Part shown: piece after piece, positions 1-11,000 of the stretch | Numbering within the stretch: the first letter of the stretch is position 1 | Layout: each line of letters begins with the position of its first letter | Source: Uloborus plumipes | Lineage: Eukaryota > Arthropoda > Arachnida > Araneae > Uloboridae | Reading direction: 5' to 3' | Assembly (NCBI GenBank): GCA_038373865.1 | Contig: JAXGGA010000076.1 | Location: 124,001-188,000, forward strand | Length of the DNA: 64,000 bases | Notes under the pieces: generated by a model | Database searches by the model: none | Told to the model about the DNA's origin: nothing | Seen by the model: the letters and a program-made list of their open reading frames with translations, nothing else | Translations under genes and position numbers: made by a program

Positions 1-462
1 CTGTTCAGTTTTGGTCTCCTTATCTTAAGAAAGATATTTATTTATTGGAAAGGGTACAAAGGAGGGCTACAAAGTTAATGAATGGATTTTCTAATTTAGA
101 CTGATTCCAGACTTAGAATGCTTAATATGTATAGTTTTGAGCAAAGGAGAGTCAGGGGGGACAAGATTCAGTTGTTTAAATTTATCAAAACGAAGGATGT
201 AATGCGGTTAAATTTTTGCACGGAAAGCAAGACAAGGGTTCACTGTTTTAAGCTGTTTATATCTCAGGCTAACCTGAAAATTCGCAAAAATTACTGTTTT
301 AGCAGAGTAGTGGGTACTTGGAATATTTTACCGAAAGAGGTGGTAAGGAGCAAGGGAGTAGATAGTTTTAAGAGGGCCATTAATCCTCCTTGGGGTCTAT
401 AATTTGACCAGGACCAGCCCAGTTGGGACCAGAGCCTGTTGCTGGTCGTCGCATTTGTATTT
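1..462 (+). pseudogene. LINE reverse transcriptase 3' fragment, copy 1 (non-LTR retrotransposon)
   Basis: This is the C-terminal tail of a non-LTR retrotransposon ORF2 followed by its 3' end. Frame 3 at 3-100 reads [20 protein letters not shown] and then meets a stop. After a frame change, 118-402 reads on with QRRVRGDKIQLFKF, RVVGTWNILP and a final SFKRAINPPWGL. This pattern (RR.RGD, RVV..WN.LP..VV, SFK) is the conserved tail that follows the RT domain in CR1/jockey-like LINEs. The 3' end reads GGTCGTCGCATTTGTATTTG. The catalytic RT domain lies outside the window. Stops and a frameshift make it a dead fragment. The clade assignment is inference. Confidence 0.8.
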
Positions 463-1045
463 GTTTTAAGGAAGGCTACAAGGTTAGTTAGTATTGGCTA
501 TAGCTTTCTGATTTGGACAGGGACGTCATTTCAAGTTTTTCCAGGGGGGGGGGGCAAAGGGTCCAAGCACAATGTAATTTCATCGGAAAACATCAAAACC
601 CACGCCCACTTATATGTAAATACATTGATTTCCCCCCCCCCCTGCCCCCCCCCTAAATGACGGGCCTGGATTTGGAGTATGATTCCAGGCTTAGTGTGCT
701 TAATATGTATAGTCTTGAGCAAAGGAGAGTAAGAGGGACATGATTCAGTTACTTAAATTTATCAAAAGAAAAGAAGTTACTGGGTTAAAGTTTTGTATGG
801 AAAGCAGGACAAGAGGATATTGTTTTTAGCTATTCAAATCTCAAGCTAACCAGGAAATTGGGAAAAATTACTATTTTAATAGCGTAATGGGCCCTTGGAA
901 AGCTTACTGGAAGAGGTTGCAATGAACAAGGAAGCTGTTAACTTTTAAAAGGCCATTGATCTTTATTGGAGACTCTAAATTCACCAGGACCAACCTAAAT
1001 GAGCCCAGAGCCTGTTGTTGGTCATCACATTTGTATATTTGTAAA
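463..1045 (+). pseudogene. LINE reverse transcriptase 3' fragment, copy 2, split by a MITE
   Basis: A second, more decayed copy of the LINE tail follows directly. The stretch AAGGAAGGCTACAAGGTTAG (about 471-490) matches AAAGGAGGGCTACAAAGTTA of copy 1, and 677-1040 matches 105-455, including GAGCAAAGGAGAGTAAGAGG and the same 3' end GGTCATCACATTTGTATATT. The copy is interrupted by the hAT-type MITE at 518-668, whose 8-bp target duplication GATTTGGA joins cleanly across the gap. No open frame survives. The head-to-tail arrangement may reflect two insertions at one site or a tandem duplication. Confidence 0.75.
518..668. mobile_element. hAT-type MITE, copy A
   Basis: The element starts CAGGGACGTCATTTCAAG and ends CTAAATGACGGGCCTG, giving imperfect inverted repeats CAGG-(G/C)(A/C)-CGTCATTT. 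It has inner poly-G and poly-C runs. It is flanked by a perfect 8-bp duplication GATTTGGA (510-517 and 669-676). An 8-bp duplication and a CAGGG terminus are hallmarks of hAT transposons. It has no coding capacity. Copies B and C are at 34293 and 35477. Confidence 0.9.
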
Positions 1046-1488
1046 TTTTGCGTATGTTGCTTCAGACGCACTAACTCAATACATGGGAACCTCCCATCTT
1101 AGTTCAATAAGACGGCTCATGCAAGAGGTTACATAATCGAAACTTTTAAGGGAATGTATTTTTAAAGACTTCAGGGAATTTTTGGGGGCTCAATTTCGGA
1201 AGAATGAGCTCTAAAATTGAGGGGTTTGCTCCTATCACTCTTGAGATGAGCTCCCTGATAAAGTTTCTGCATGAAACAGCCATTGACTATTTTGTTAATT
1301 CGATGTTCCTGCATTACCGACCAAGGCAGGGGGGGAGGGAGCACAAGAGTAGCAGCCACTTCATACGGATTGCAACAATTTTTAGACGAATAGCAAAATT
1401 AAAAATTTAGAGAAGTTTTGCATTTCTACCATGACATAAAAAATCTCTGAAATCTTACAGTAAAGTCTCAATATACTATATTGATATA
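1046..1488. other. No gene or recognisable repeat seen
   Basis: AT-rich sequence between the LINE fragments and the next transposon. Short open frames on both strands show no recognisable motif and overlap each other, so I do not treat them as genes. Confidence 0.5.
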
Positions 1489-2700
1489 TAGGTTGTTCCA
1501 AGTCAACTGTCATGACCTCTAATACCTCAACTGTTCGTCCAAGATGCATACTTCCAATTGCAAATTTGCTCAAAATGAGGTAGAGAGTCAAAATATTGAA
1601 AGTTTGAAGCGAAAAAACAAGTCAGTCAAAAAATACGAAATCTAACTTTTTATAGGGACTCCGGGTCCCCAAACTTATATTTAGGGAAAGAATCTCCATT
1701 GAAAAATAATTCTAACACAAAAAAAATGACATTTGTGCGATCAAAATTTGCGGAGATATTCGAGTTTTTAATTCGCAGGGCCCGTAAACAAATTGACAAA
1801 AGAAAATTTTCGCCCTGCCACAGGAATAACGAGCTTTTAGATTAGGGACGATAATGAAATTTGTTTCGTCCATGTCAGAAAACATTCGCTTCTCATTGTA
1901 TTCAAAAATAAATACAGATGCTACAAGACTACAAAACATAACAAGACAAGGTAAATCATTATACAATTTTATACAAAGATATTAAACACACGAAATATGT
2001 AGAATCTAAGAAATAATATACATTGCGATTACATTGTCAGTAAAGCAACACCATTTCTACATACTGTTCCGTAGTGTACATCGTAACTTCAAGCCTTAAC
2101 GAAATGCATCTAGTTAAGCCGAATTTATTCTGCAGTGAAAGGATTACGTTATTTCAAGCAATCACTATACAGTCGGTAAATTTATATTCGCGAATTCAGC
2201 AAGACATTTTCATTCTTTCTTATTCAATTTTTTTCGTATTTTAATTCCCATGTTAAATAACTTTTTCAGTTAAATATATTTTAGGAAAATAAAGAATATT
2301 TTGAAAAAAAAAAAAGAACTCTGAATGGTGCGAATTTCGCGTGTATATGGCCCCCAAAATCCCTTAAAATAACGCTAGTGTAAAGTGGTATAAGTCATAA
2401 AGTTTCATGTTTCATTTCTCCATGGATTTTGATCGCACAAATGTCATTTTTTTTTGTGTTAGTATTATTTTTCAATGGAGATTATTTCTCTAAATATAAG
2501 TTTGGGGGCCCGGAGTCCCTATAAAAAGTTAATTTTTTTCTTTCTTAACCATTTTTTTTTTTTTTTTTTTTTTTTTTTGCTTTAAACTTTCCATATCTTA
2601 ACTCTCCTCCTCATTTCGAGCAATTTTGCAAATGGAAGTATACATCTAGGACGAACGGTTGAGGAAATAAAGGTCGTGACAGTTAACTTGGAACACCCTG
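1489..2700. mobile_element. Non-autonomous DNA transposon with ~280-bp inverted arms, TA target
   Basis: The left end TAGGTTGTTCCAAGTCAACT and the reverse complement of the right end, CAGGGTGTTCCAAGTTAACT, start two arms that stay alignable for about 280 bp (1489-1765 against 2425-2700). Both arms contain the motif around GGGACTCCGGGTCCCC. The element is flanked by TA on both sides (1487-1488 and 2701-2702), as in the IS630-Tc1-mariner superfamily. The ~650 bp between the arms has no transposase. A partial arm recurs at 25915-26115. Confidence 0.8.
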
Positions 2701-3929
2701 TATACTATAAAAAATAGGTCTTCTTTCATAAGTTAACCGTCAGGCATAAAGGAACCTATTGCTGTTGGATAATCCTAATTACGCCTTCCTTTCAGATTGT
2801 GATCAGTACTTGCAACAGAGACAGATACAAAAGAACTTTATTCCAAAACTTTTACATCAAAGAACATTCATAGACAAATACACAAAAAGTAAGTCTCTAT
2901 AAAAATAGAGTTCCATTATTACAAAGACAACTTTTCCATTTGAAATTTAAAACACACAAAGACAAAATGAAATCATTCAACATTCATAGACCGAATACAC
3001 AAAAAGTAAGTTTCTATAAAAATAGAGTTCCATCGTCACTTAAGCCGCTTAGTTTATCCGTTTGAAATTTGAAAAAGAGGAGCATGACCTGACACCTTAT
3101 GTTGGTTTTAATCTGGTATCCATGAAAGACTGGGATGTTCCCTTTGAAGGGCTATTTAAGCACCTTTAAACGAGTGAATAGCTCGTTGATGGCATGCGAA
3201 AAGCACCGATTATCAACAGATATCGTTGCACTCAACTCCATTGGTTGTACATATGCAATGGCTACAAGGGCCACTTAAGATTTCTACCTGATCATTTATT
3301 TTGAAGAACTTTCCATAGATATTGCAGCCTAGAAGAAAGAAAGAAAAAACACTTTTTTATTTAAGTGGCAATGTCTCAGAGCATAGCAGAGGAAAGTGCA
3401 TTCACAAGCTTTTATGTTTATTATATGAAATAAAATTTCCCCTTTAAATTTCCATTGTACCACTCTAATGAACTCTAACTTGCTCGTTTGAAATCAAAAT
3501 GTGATAATCTGACTGCAAGTTCTCAATACATGCAGAATTATGCTCTGAATCTCTTCTTTTATCAATCTAAAAGCATGTATTTTAATTACACCCTTGTGCA
3601 AATTAATTGAAACAAAGTATTTTTTCATTAACTTTAAAATTATTTCTAGTTTTCTTTACCAATCATACTAAAACCCGTAAAAATATGGATGTGACGAATA
3701 AATCATTTCCTCGTCATATATTTCCACCAATCAGAAAGGGTTCTGAGAGCGCATGTGTAGTTTTATGACGTATTAAGGAAAAAAAAGCACCACTAAGAAA
3801 TATTATTCATGCTAAATTACCATGCTGAAAAAAAAAAAAAAAAAAAAAACATTTTATTTTCGGATTTAAATGCAACAGTTAACAGTGCAACTGTAGTAAT
3901 TTAAAAATCTAGAATCAGTTTAGATTAAA
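2701..3929. other. Gene-free stretch with a dimer repeat, a stray transposon end and a poly-A run
   Basis: Two direct copies of a ~90-bp unit (AACATTCATAGAC to ATAGAGTTCCAT) lie at about 2865-2935 and 2979-3055. At 3589-3616 stands one isolated end, CACCCTTGTGCAAATTAATT, identical to the terminus of the Tc1-like element at 31387; its partner end is not visible. A run of about 23 A lies at 3827-3849. No VWC-type exon is seen on the minus strand. Confidence 0.65.
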
Positions 3930-3931
3930 TA

Positions 3932-4407
3932 GGGTAAGTGCTCCAGTAATTGGCCAGTCTCCAGTAGTCGGCCGCAATGACATAAAACTCCTCATAAATA
4001 GTACATTTTTAATTCAAAATGAAATATGACGCATTCACACGTTCATGTACCTATCCCCAATCATCTATCAGTGGCAGTTAAGTTTTGGGTACTTTTTTTG
4101 AATTAGTAATGAGTCATTTCATTTTGAATGGTGTGCCCGTCATCCAAGATTGCGATTCTGCTTATTTTTCAGCTAAGATGATTCTGTGGCCGACTACTGG
4201 AGCATTTACTAGTGTTGACAACAGCTTGGATTTTAACGTATTTTTTTTTTTTTTTTTAATTTCGGAAACAAGTAGGTGATTCACTATCAGAAAGGTTCGT
4301 TCTAAAGTTTTACCTTGTTTTTGTTGCTGTATTGATAGCTGAAAGTTTTAGGTTAGCCAAGATCCACAAAAGATCTCTTAAATAGCCGACTACTGGAGCA
4401 CTAACCC
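3932..4407. mobile_element. 476-bp MITE with TA target duplication
   Basis: Ends are GGGTAAGTGCTCCAGTAATT and, reversed, GGGTTAGTGCTCCAGTAGTC. TA flanks both sides (3930-3931 and 4408-4409). The motif CTCCAGTAGTCGGCC occurs twice near each end, so the subterminal repeats are themselves duplicated. No coding capacity. Mariner-type by target site. Confidence 0.85.
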
Positions 4408-4637
4408 TATTTTTGAAAATTTTGATCAAAATTAACCGGTGGGAAAAGCAATCAAAAGCGATAAAACCCATTGCAGGATCGAACTTCGGATCGAGCAAGT
4501 TTCTAGCACATTACTCTATTCAAATTTTCAACTGATACATATTTGTTGAAATCACTCTTAACTGTAGAAAAGCTTCAATTAAACGGGAAAAATTATTAAT
4601 ATACAAACGAAAACACAGATTTGAGTTATTTACTAAC

Positions 4638-5039
4638 CTGACACTTTAAGAAGACCCCAGGGATCATGTACAAATTGAAATTCAGGCTTCTCCGTAGTTG
4701 TCCAAATAGATGACTTGATAGAAGCGTCTGTATTTCTTAACAAAGAAGTCATAAGGAAATCCGGTGTCGAATAGGTCGTGCGTCCTAAGTCAATAGAATT
4801 AGTTTGTATATCTTGAGCAACGTAGGGTTCTTTGGTGGTAACATCCTTCACGAAACTTGGAATTGAATTGGTTTTCTGAGTGCTAAACCAGTACTTCGAT
4901 GTAACTGAGGATGAATCAGTAATTCTTGTTGCTTGTCCAGCTGTAGATCTTGCTGGTGAATACATCTGCGTTGGTCGTGGACGAACTCTACTTCCATACT
5001 TCAATGTTGCTTTATCTTGAGTTGCAACCCCAGGTTCTG
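4638..5039 (-). CDS. VWC gene exon 14 (last in window): Thr/Ser-rich linker
   Basis: 402 nt, phase 1 at both ends, donor CAG|GTTAGT. The acceptor is tandem (TTTAG|CAG|AACC), so either AG keeps frame and alters one residue. The encoded ~133 residues begin TEPGVATQDKATLKYG and contain RPRPTQMYSPARST, FVKDVTTKEPYVAQD and WTTTEKPEFQFVHD. There are no cysteines, and Ser/Thr content is high, as expected of an extended linker. The following exon lies beyond the window; no candidate was found in 1-4637. Confidence 0.85.
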
Positions 5040-8000
5040 CTAAACAAAAAATTCTTGTCAGAAAAATTATAAAAGTTTAACTTGATTCAGCTGTGTTACC
5101 TCTTTATATTCGATGTTCTAACAGGAATGCCTTGTCTAAATCTGTTGATATACTAGAAGGGTCAATCCATGTCAAATCACCCAGGAAAACGGGATTTTGT
5201 AACCCATGTTCTCGGATTTTGATAAAATTTGTTGTATTTAATATTTTTATGGTGGTAAGTAACCATATGAATTCTTTTGCTCGTATGTGATCTGGTTTTT
5301 GTTTTACAAGCCGTCAAACTTTTTAAAATATTGCATTTTCTGTCAACCGCTAAGCCTAATCTGCATGTATACGTATCTCTTCAGTAAATTGTGACGGGTG
5401 CAGAAATCTTTCAATATTTCTAAAAATTCTCAGATATGTTGCTGAAAGTATGAGGATTTAATAAAAAAATACTTGAAATTTATATAATATAATTTTGTTT
5501 GAATAAAATTTGAATAAACTACGACAAGCATTTTTTTTCTTGTGCAAAACATGAGTTTACTTAAGTGGCATTTCACGAAAAGGCGGAGGTCCTATTCAAT
5601 AATGGAAAAGCACTCGAAATGAGCCTGAAGGTGTGTTCTATCACTGCAAAGAATAAAATTAGTGGTTTTTTTCGTTTTCTCGTTGCTATTGCACAATATA
5701 CACATTTCAGTACCAAAATTTTTTTAAAAAAGTTCTAGTCATTTTCCTAACCTAAATTTCCCTGAAAAGAAAACATACCTTCATTTTTAGGTGTATTTAC
5801 AGCCCTTTTATGCTACTTAAAAATCATCTTAATCCCTTATTAAGCAGAAAGAAAAGTGAGAAATAATTTATGACTCCCAAATTCAGTTGTTAAGTTCAGC
5901 AAAATATCAGTTGTAGAAAAAAGATGTGCAAAACACGAATTTACTTTAGTAGTTTTTTATGAAGAGGCGGAGGTCATATTCAATAATAGAAGCATTCGAA
6001 ATAAACCTAAAGGTGTGTTCTATCACTGCAAAGAGCAAAATTAGTGGCTTTTTTTCGTTTTCTTGTTGCTATTGCACAATACACAGATTTTAGTACCAAC
6101 ATTTTTGAAAAAAGTTCTAGTCATTTTCCTAACATAATTTTCAATAATTTATGTGTAAAGTAAGCATAGCTTATGCTTTTGTAGCATAAAAACGTATTAT
6201 ATTTATTTTTAATGATTTATAATTGTATTGAATGTGCGAAGAAGAGATAGTATAGCACAATCTTTGAAGAAAAAATAATAATGAAAAATATGAGTTTCCG
6301 ATTATTATCGGATTGTTTGTCTTTGAAGTGTTTGTGTGATCCTGTTTTCAGCAAATTTAAGGAATATACTGTTTGATGTTTTAACGCTCGACCTTACTTG
6401 CATTTCGACGTCGGACAGTACTTGTTGAAATCATGTTATCATGAAATATTCGAAATATTTATTTTGTACATATTCAATCTCCTTTTGAAGAAAATAGTAA
6501 CATCTTGCAGAATCTTATGTTACGGACCGTTTGACGTAGTTATTTCATCTAACATCTTACCATTTCTTGGTTATAGTAAAGATAATATAGTCCTTTCGTA
6601 GGTAAAAGATAGTCTTGCTTCCAGTCCAGCATAGTCACTTATTTGAAAATTTTCAATTTTTTTTCTTTTAAAATCCAATAGCAAGTGTCGAAAGCTGTAT
6701 TTACTCTTCACTGGATGCTCAAATTTCTAGTTTATTTTTATTGAGTTTCGTCTGTCCGGGGCTCTAGCTTTTTAATTATCTTCTATTATTATTTGTCAGC
6801 GCAAGCCAACTTTCCTGATAAGCGAATCCAATGAAAAACAAACAAACCAAAATAGAAAACCCACTCACATTCTTTATCCCTCTTATCACTATGACCCATA
6901 TTTTGATAAAATAAGAAGAGACCTACTGATACATGCGCAAATGCAAGGAAGGTCGAGCGTTAAAATATCAAACAGTATATTCCTTAAATTTACTGAAAAC
7001 AGGATCACACAAACACTTCAAAGACAAACAATCCGATAATAATCGGAAACTCATATTTTTCATTATTATTTTTTCTTCAAAGATTGTGCTATCCTATCTC
7101 TTCTTTGCACATTCAATACAATTATAAATCATTAAAAATAAATATAATACGTTTTTGTGCTACAAAAGCATAAAGCTATGCTTACTTTACACATAAATTA
7201 TTGAAAATTATGTTAGGAAAATGACTAGAATTTTTTTTCAAAAATGTTGGTACTAAAATCTGTGTATTGTGCAATAGCAACAAGAAAACGAAAAAAAGCC
7301 ACTAATTTTATTCTTTGCAGTGATAGAACACACCTTTAGGTTTATTTCGAATGCTTCTATTATTGAACATGACATCCGCCTCTTCATAAAAAGCTACTAA
7401 AGTAAATTCATGTTTTGCACATCTTTTTTCTACAACTGATATTTTGCTGAACTTAACAACTGAATTTGGGAGTCATAAATTATTTCTCACTTTTCTTTCT
7501 GCTTAATAAGGGATTAAAATGATTTTTAAGTAGCATAATAGGGCTGTAAATACACTTAAAAATAAAGATATGTTTGCTTTTCAGTGAAATTTAGGTTAAG
7601 AAAATGACTAGAACTTTTTTTCAAAAATTTTGGTACTGAAATGTGTATATTGTGCAAAAGCAACGAGAAAGCGAAAAAAACCACTAATTTTATTCTTTGC
7701 AATGATAGAACACACCTTCAGGCTCATTGCGAATGCTTCCATTAGTGAATAGGACCTCCGCCTTTTCGTGAAATGCCACTTAAGTAAACTCATGTTTTGC
7801 ACAAGAAAAAAAAAATGCTTGTCGTAGTTTATTCAAATTTTATTCAAACAAAATTATATTATATAAATTTCAAGTATTTTTTTAATAAATCCTCATACTT
7901 TCAGCAACATATCTGAGAATTTTTAGAAATATTTAAAGATTTCTGCACCCGTCACATTTTACTGAAGAGATATATACATGCAGATTAGGCTTAGCGGTTG

Positions 8001-11000
8001 ACAGAAAATGCAATTTTTTGAAAAGTTTGACGACCTGTAAAACAAAAACCAGATCACATATGGGCAAAAGAATTCATATGGTTGCTTACAACCATAAAAA
8101 TATTAAATACACCAAATTTTATCAAAATCCGAGGACATGGGTTACATGACCGGGTGAACTGACGTGGAATGACCCAGAAGTGACCCCAGTCACGTACAAC
8201 AGTGAACATTTACGTACACAGTAGTTTGAGAGTTACGTGCGTTTTTACTATCTTAAATTGAGTATTTAGAATTTTTGGTGTTTGGCGCTTTTTCTTTCTC
8301 TTCATTTATGTTAAACTAATTTTACGGGTTAACCACGAAGTTATGATATGATTTTTAACAGATTTTTTTGTCCTATTGCGTAGGTATTCTTAAGTTTCAT
8401 GCACTAAATGCTAAAATAGTAAAAGAAAGGAATCGCTAACGAAGCACTCAGTGTTCCTAGTGTTGAATAACTCAGTGAACGATTTCGTTCTTTAAATATG
8501 CTTTTTGAAAATTAGATTTCATACAATTACTGCATATAATTCTAAATTAATGACATCAAAACTTAGACAAGCTACATGGGCCGAGTTTGGTTTTCTCCTT
8601 CCTGTACCGATTTTTCTCTAACAAGGCAGGAGCACAACAATACCTTGTGCTCATGACTTGGGTGTCATCTTTTTCAATCATCTTTTTGCACTGATGATGG
8701 GGCTTCATTTATAATAGCCCCGAAATAGCTATTTGCTAGAGTTTTTAACTCTTTTTAAACCTTGTATTTGTACTTTTGGACACGTTGTCTTGCATTTTTA
8801 ACTTCATTAATTGTACAAAGTTTTCGAATGCTTTTCTTACAAACACAACAATACCACTGATTAACTAACCCAAGGATTCTCTCTTCCCAGAATTTCCGTG
8901 GACCCGACGAGACCTAGTCCTTCACAGCGTCCTTAAGTTTTTTTTATTTTTTTCAAGGTTGACCGTACAAACGCATTTAGTATTAAATATAAATTAGAAA
9001 CGTATTTTCCATACCACAAATTAATCATTTTATTTAATCTTTATTGCCGCAAAAAAAAAAAAAAAAAAAAAAAAAAACAGCTTCAGTTTTAATAGTAAAA
9101 TAAAAATGTTCATCTGTTTTAGGAAGTACATGTCACTTTAAAATTATAAAGAAAGCACGTTTCGAATCTAGGCTTATTTCGAATGTGTCTAAATGAATAT
9201 GTTTCAGTTGTAGTGCTAAATAATATCAATTGGGGAGGGGGGGGGAGGGGTGAAGCATTTAGTATCAAAACCAGCTTAGTCTAATTTGTTAAAATTTTAC
9301 AGGAGAGAGAAAACTCCGTGGGGGGAGGGAGGGGGCCTGCTCATTAAATATTTTTTCTGAAAGATGAAACACATTTGTTGTAAGACTTCGGTTTTATTTT
9401 TTTCCTAAATTAGCAATATTGTCTCATTGTTTGTGGATAAAAATAATTCGGATTGAGCTGGTTTTGAAGTAAGACGACCTAATTTTATTTTGAGTTTTTA
9501 GTTTTCCATTCAAATTCTAATTAAAATCATGTAATTCCTTACAGTCGTGCCATTCACTAACCTGTACAAACACATACACAAACACAGAAAGTATTGATTC
9601 AGCAATTCATGATAACAATGTTGATTTTACGCGTGCGTTTCTACAGTAGGCAAAAGCCTACTGCATATATGGCAAAAGCCTGGATTGAGAAATTGAGCTG
9701 GTTTTGAGATTAAAAGAGTGTTTGGCAGTAGTTTTTGATCTGTTTGAAAAGGTTGCGCTCAAAATAGGTTTGTGGCGTAAAATATTAGATACAGACGTAC
9801 CAAATAGTATAAAAAACGAAAGAAAAAAAAATAGTTTTGATACCTCGAATTCAAATAATGTTTTTTGTAATGCGTGTGTGTTTGTGCGCGCATGAGCAGT
9901 CGTGTGTGTGCTCCTTCACCACCAGGTCCTTCATGATGGTGTAACGGGACTAATGCACACCCTGTCTCGCTGCGCCACAATGTGATGCATGGGCCCCCTG
10001 CAGAAGAAGGTGAGCAGTTCCGGGGAAGAGTAGCACCGAGACGCGAGACGTTGATTGACTGCCAATATGAAAGGGGGACTATACGACGTTTGAGGTCTAA
10101 AAAGAAAGCATACAGCAGTTTGTTTTGATATTAAACACCCCAATTAAAGGGGTTAAGAAAGAACGAATCGAACATGTATGACGTCTAGGTTTACTTTTGA
10201 CACGCATAAATGAAAATGCTTTAGTAGTACTGTGTGTGTTAGATAATATCAATTATGTTAAATCCACTTAAAATTTGCTTAGAACAAACTGCAAAAACAA
10301 ACTATAATATTAAATAAACTATAAAGATACTTACTAATTCTGTCAGGAAGTCGCGGATATGGAGTTGCTAATGGAGATGAATGAACGCTATTCATTGTAA
10401 CGGTATTTTTTGCTGGAGTTTCAGCTGTCATGTTGTTTGCTGAATTAGAAAGCAAATTATAAATATAACATCAACAGAAATCATTTGCACGAAATTAAAA
10501 TGAAAAACAAATTACCACATGTAAATCTAGGACAGCAATATTCTGGAATTTTCTCTGAATGGCACTCGGGTTGAACTGGGCATTTTTGCCTTTGGCATAG
10601 TTCTCTTCCATAGAAACATCGACATAATTCGCAGGGATCGGCTTTAGTTATCATCTCCCCGTTCGTGTAAATACGGCCCTTAATGAAACAAAAGTCTGAA
10701 AACAAAAAATAAAAATAAAATGAATGAGGTGAATTAAAAAAAAGCGATTAACCCTTTAACACACGGTGACTTCGTTTGAGGTCAACGATTTTTTTTTATT
10801 ATTTTCCAGCCAATCGTTTAAACTATTGTGTGAGCTGCCCCCCCCCCTCTTTTTATGAGGGTTACAAACTAAGCCATTATGCCCCCAAAAGGCTAGGGAA
10901 ATGAAAATAAAGTTTCTATTTTTTTTTAATAACTTCTTAAAATTTCAAGAAAGTATTGAATATATTTTCAGAGGTAATAAAAGGAGGTAAATTAGTGTTT

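Noticed and set aside
9759..10143. Overlapping short frames near a GC-richer patch
   Set aside because: No domain, no splice continuity with the VWC gene, and overlapping frames on both strands.
10516..10695. Cysteine-rich exon as a secreted venom-type peptide
   Set aside because: Cysteine spacing is that of a VWC domain, the exon has no signal peptide or stop, and it is spliced in phase to its neighbours.
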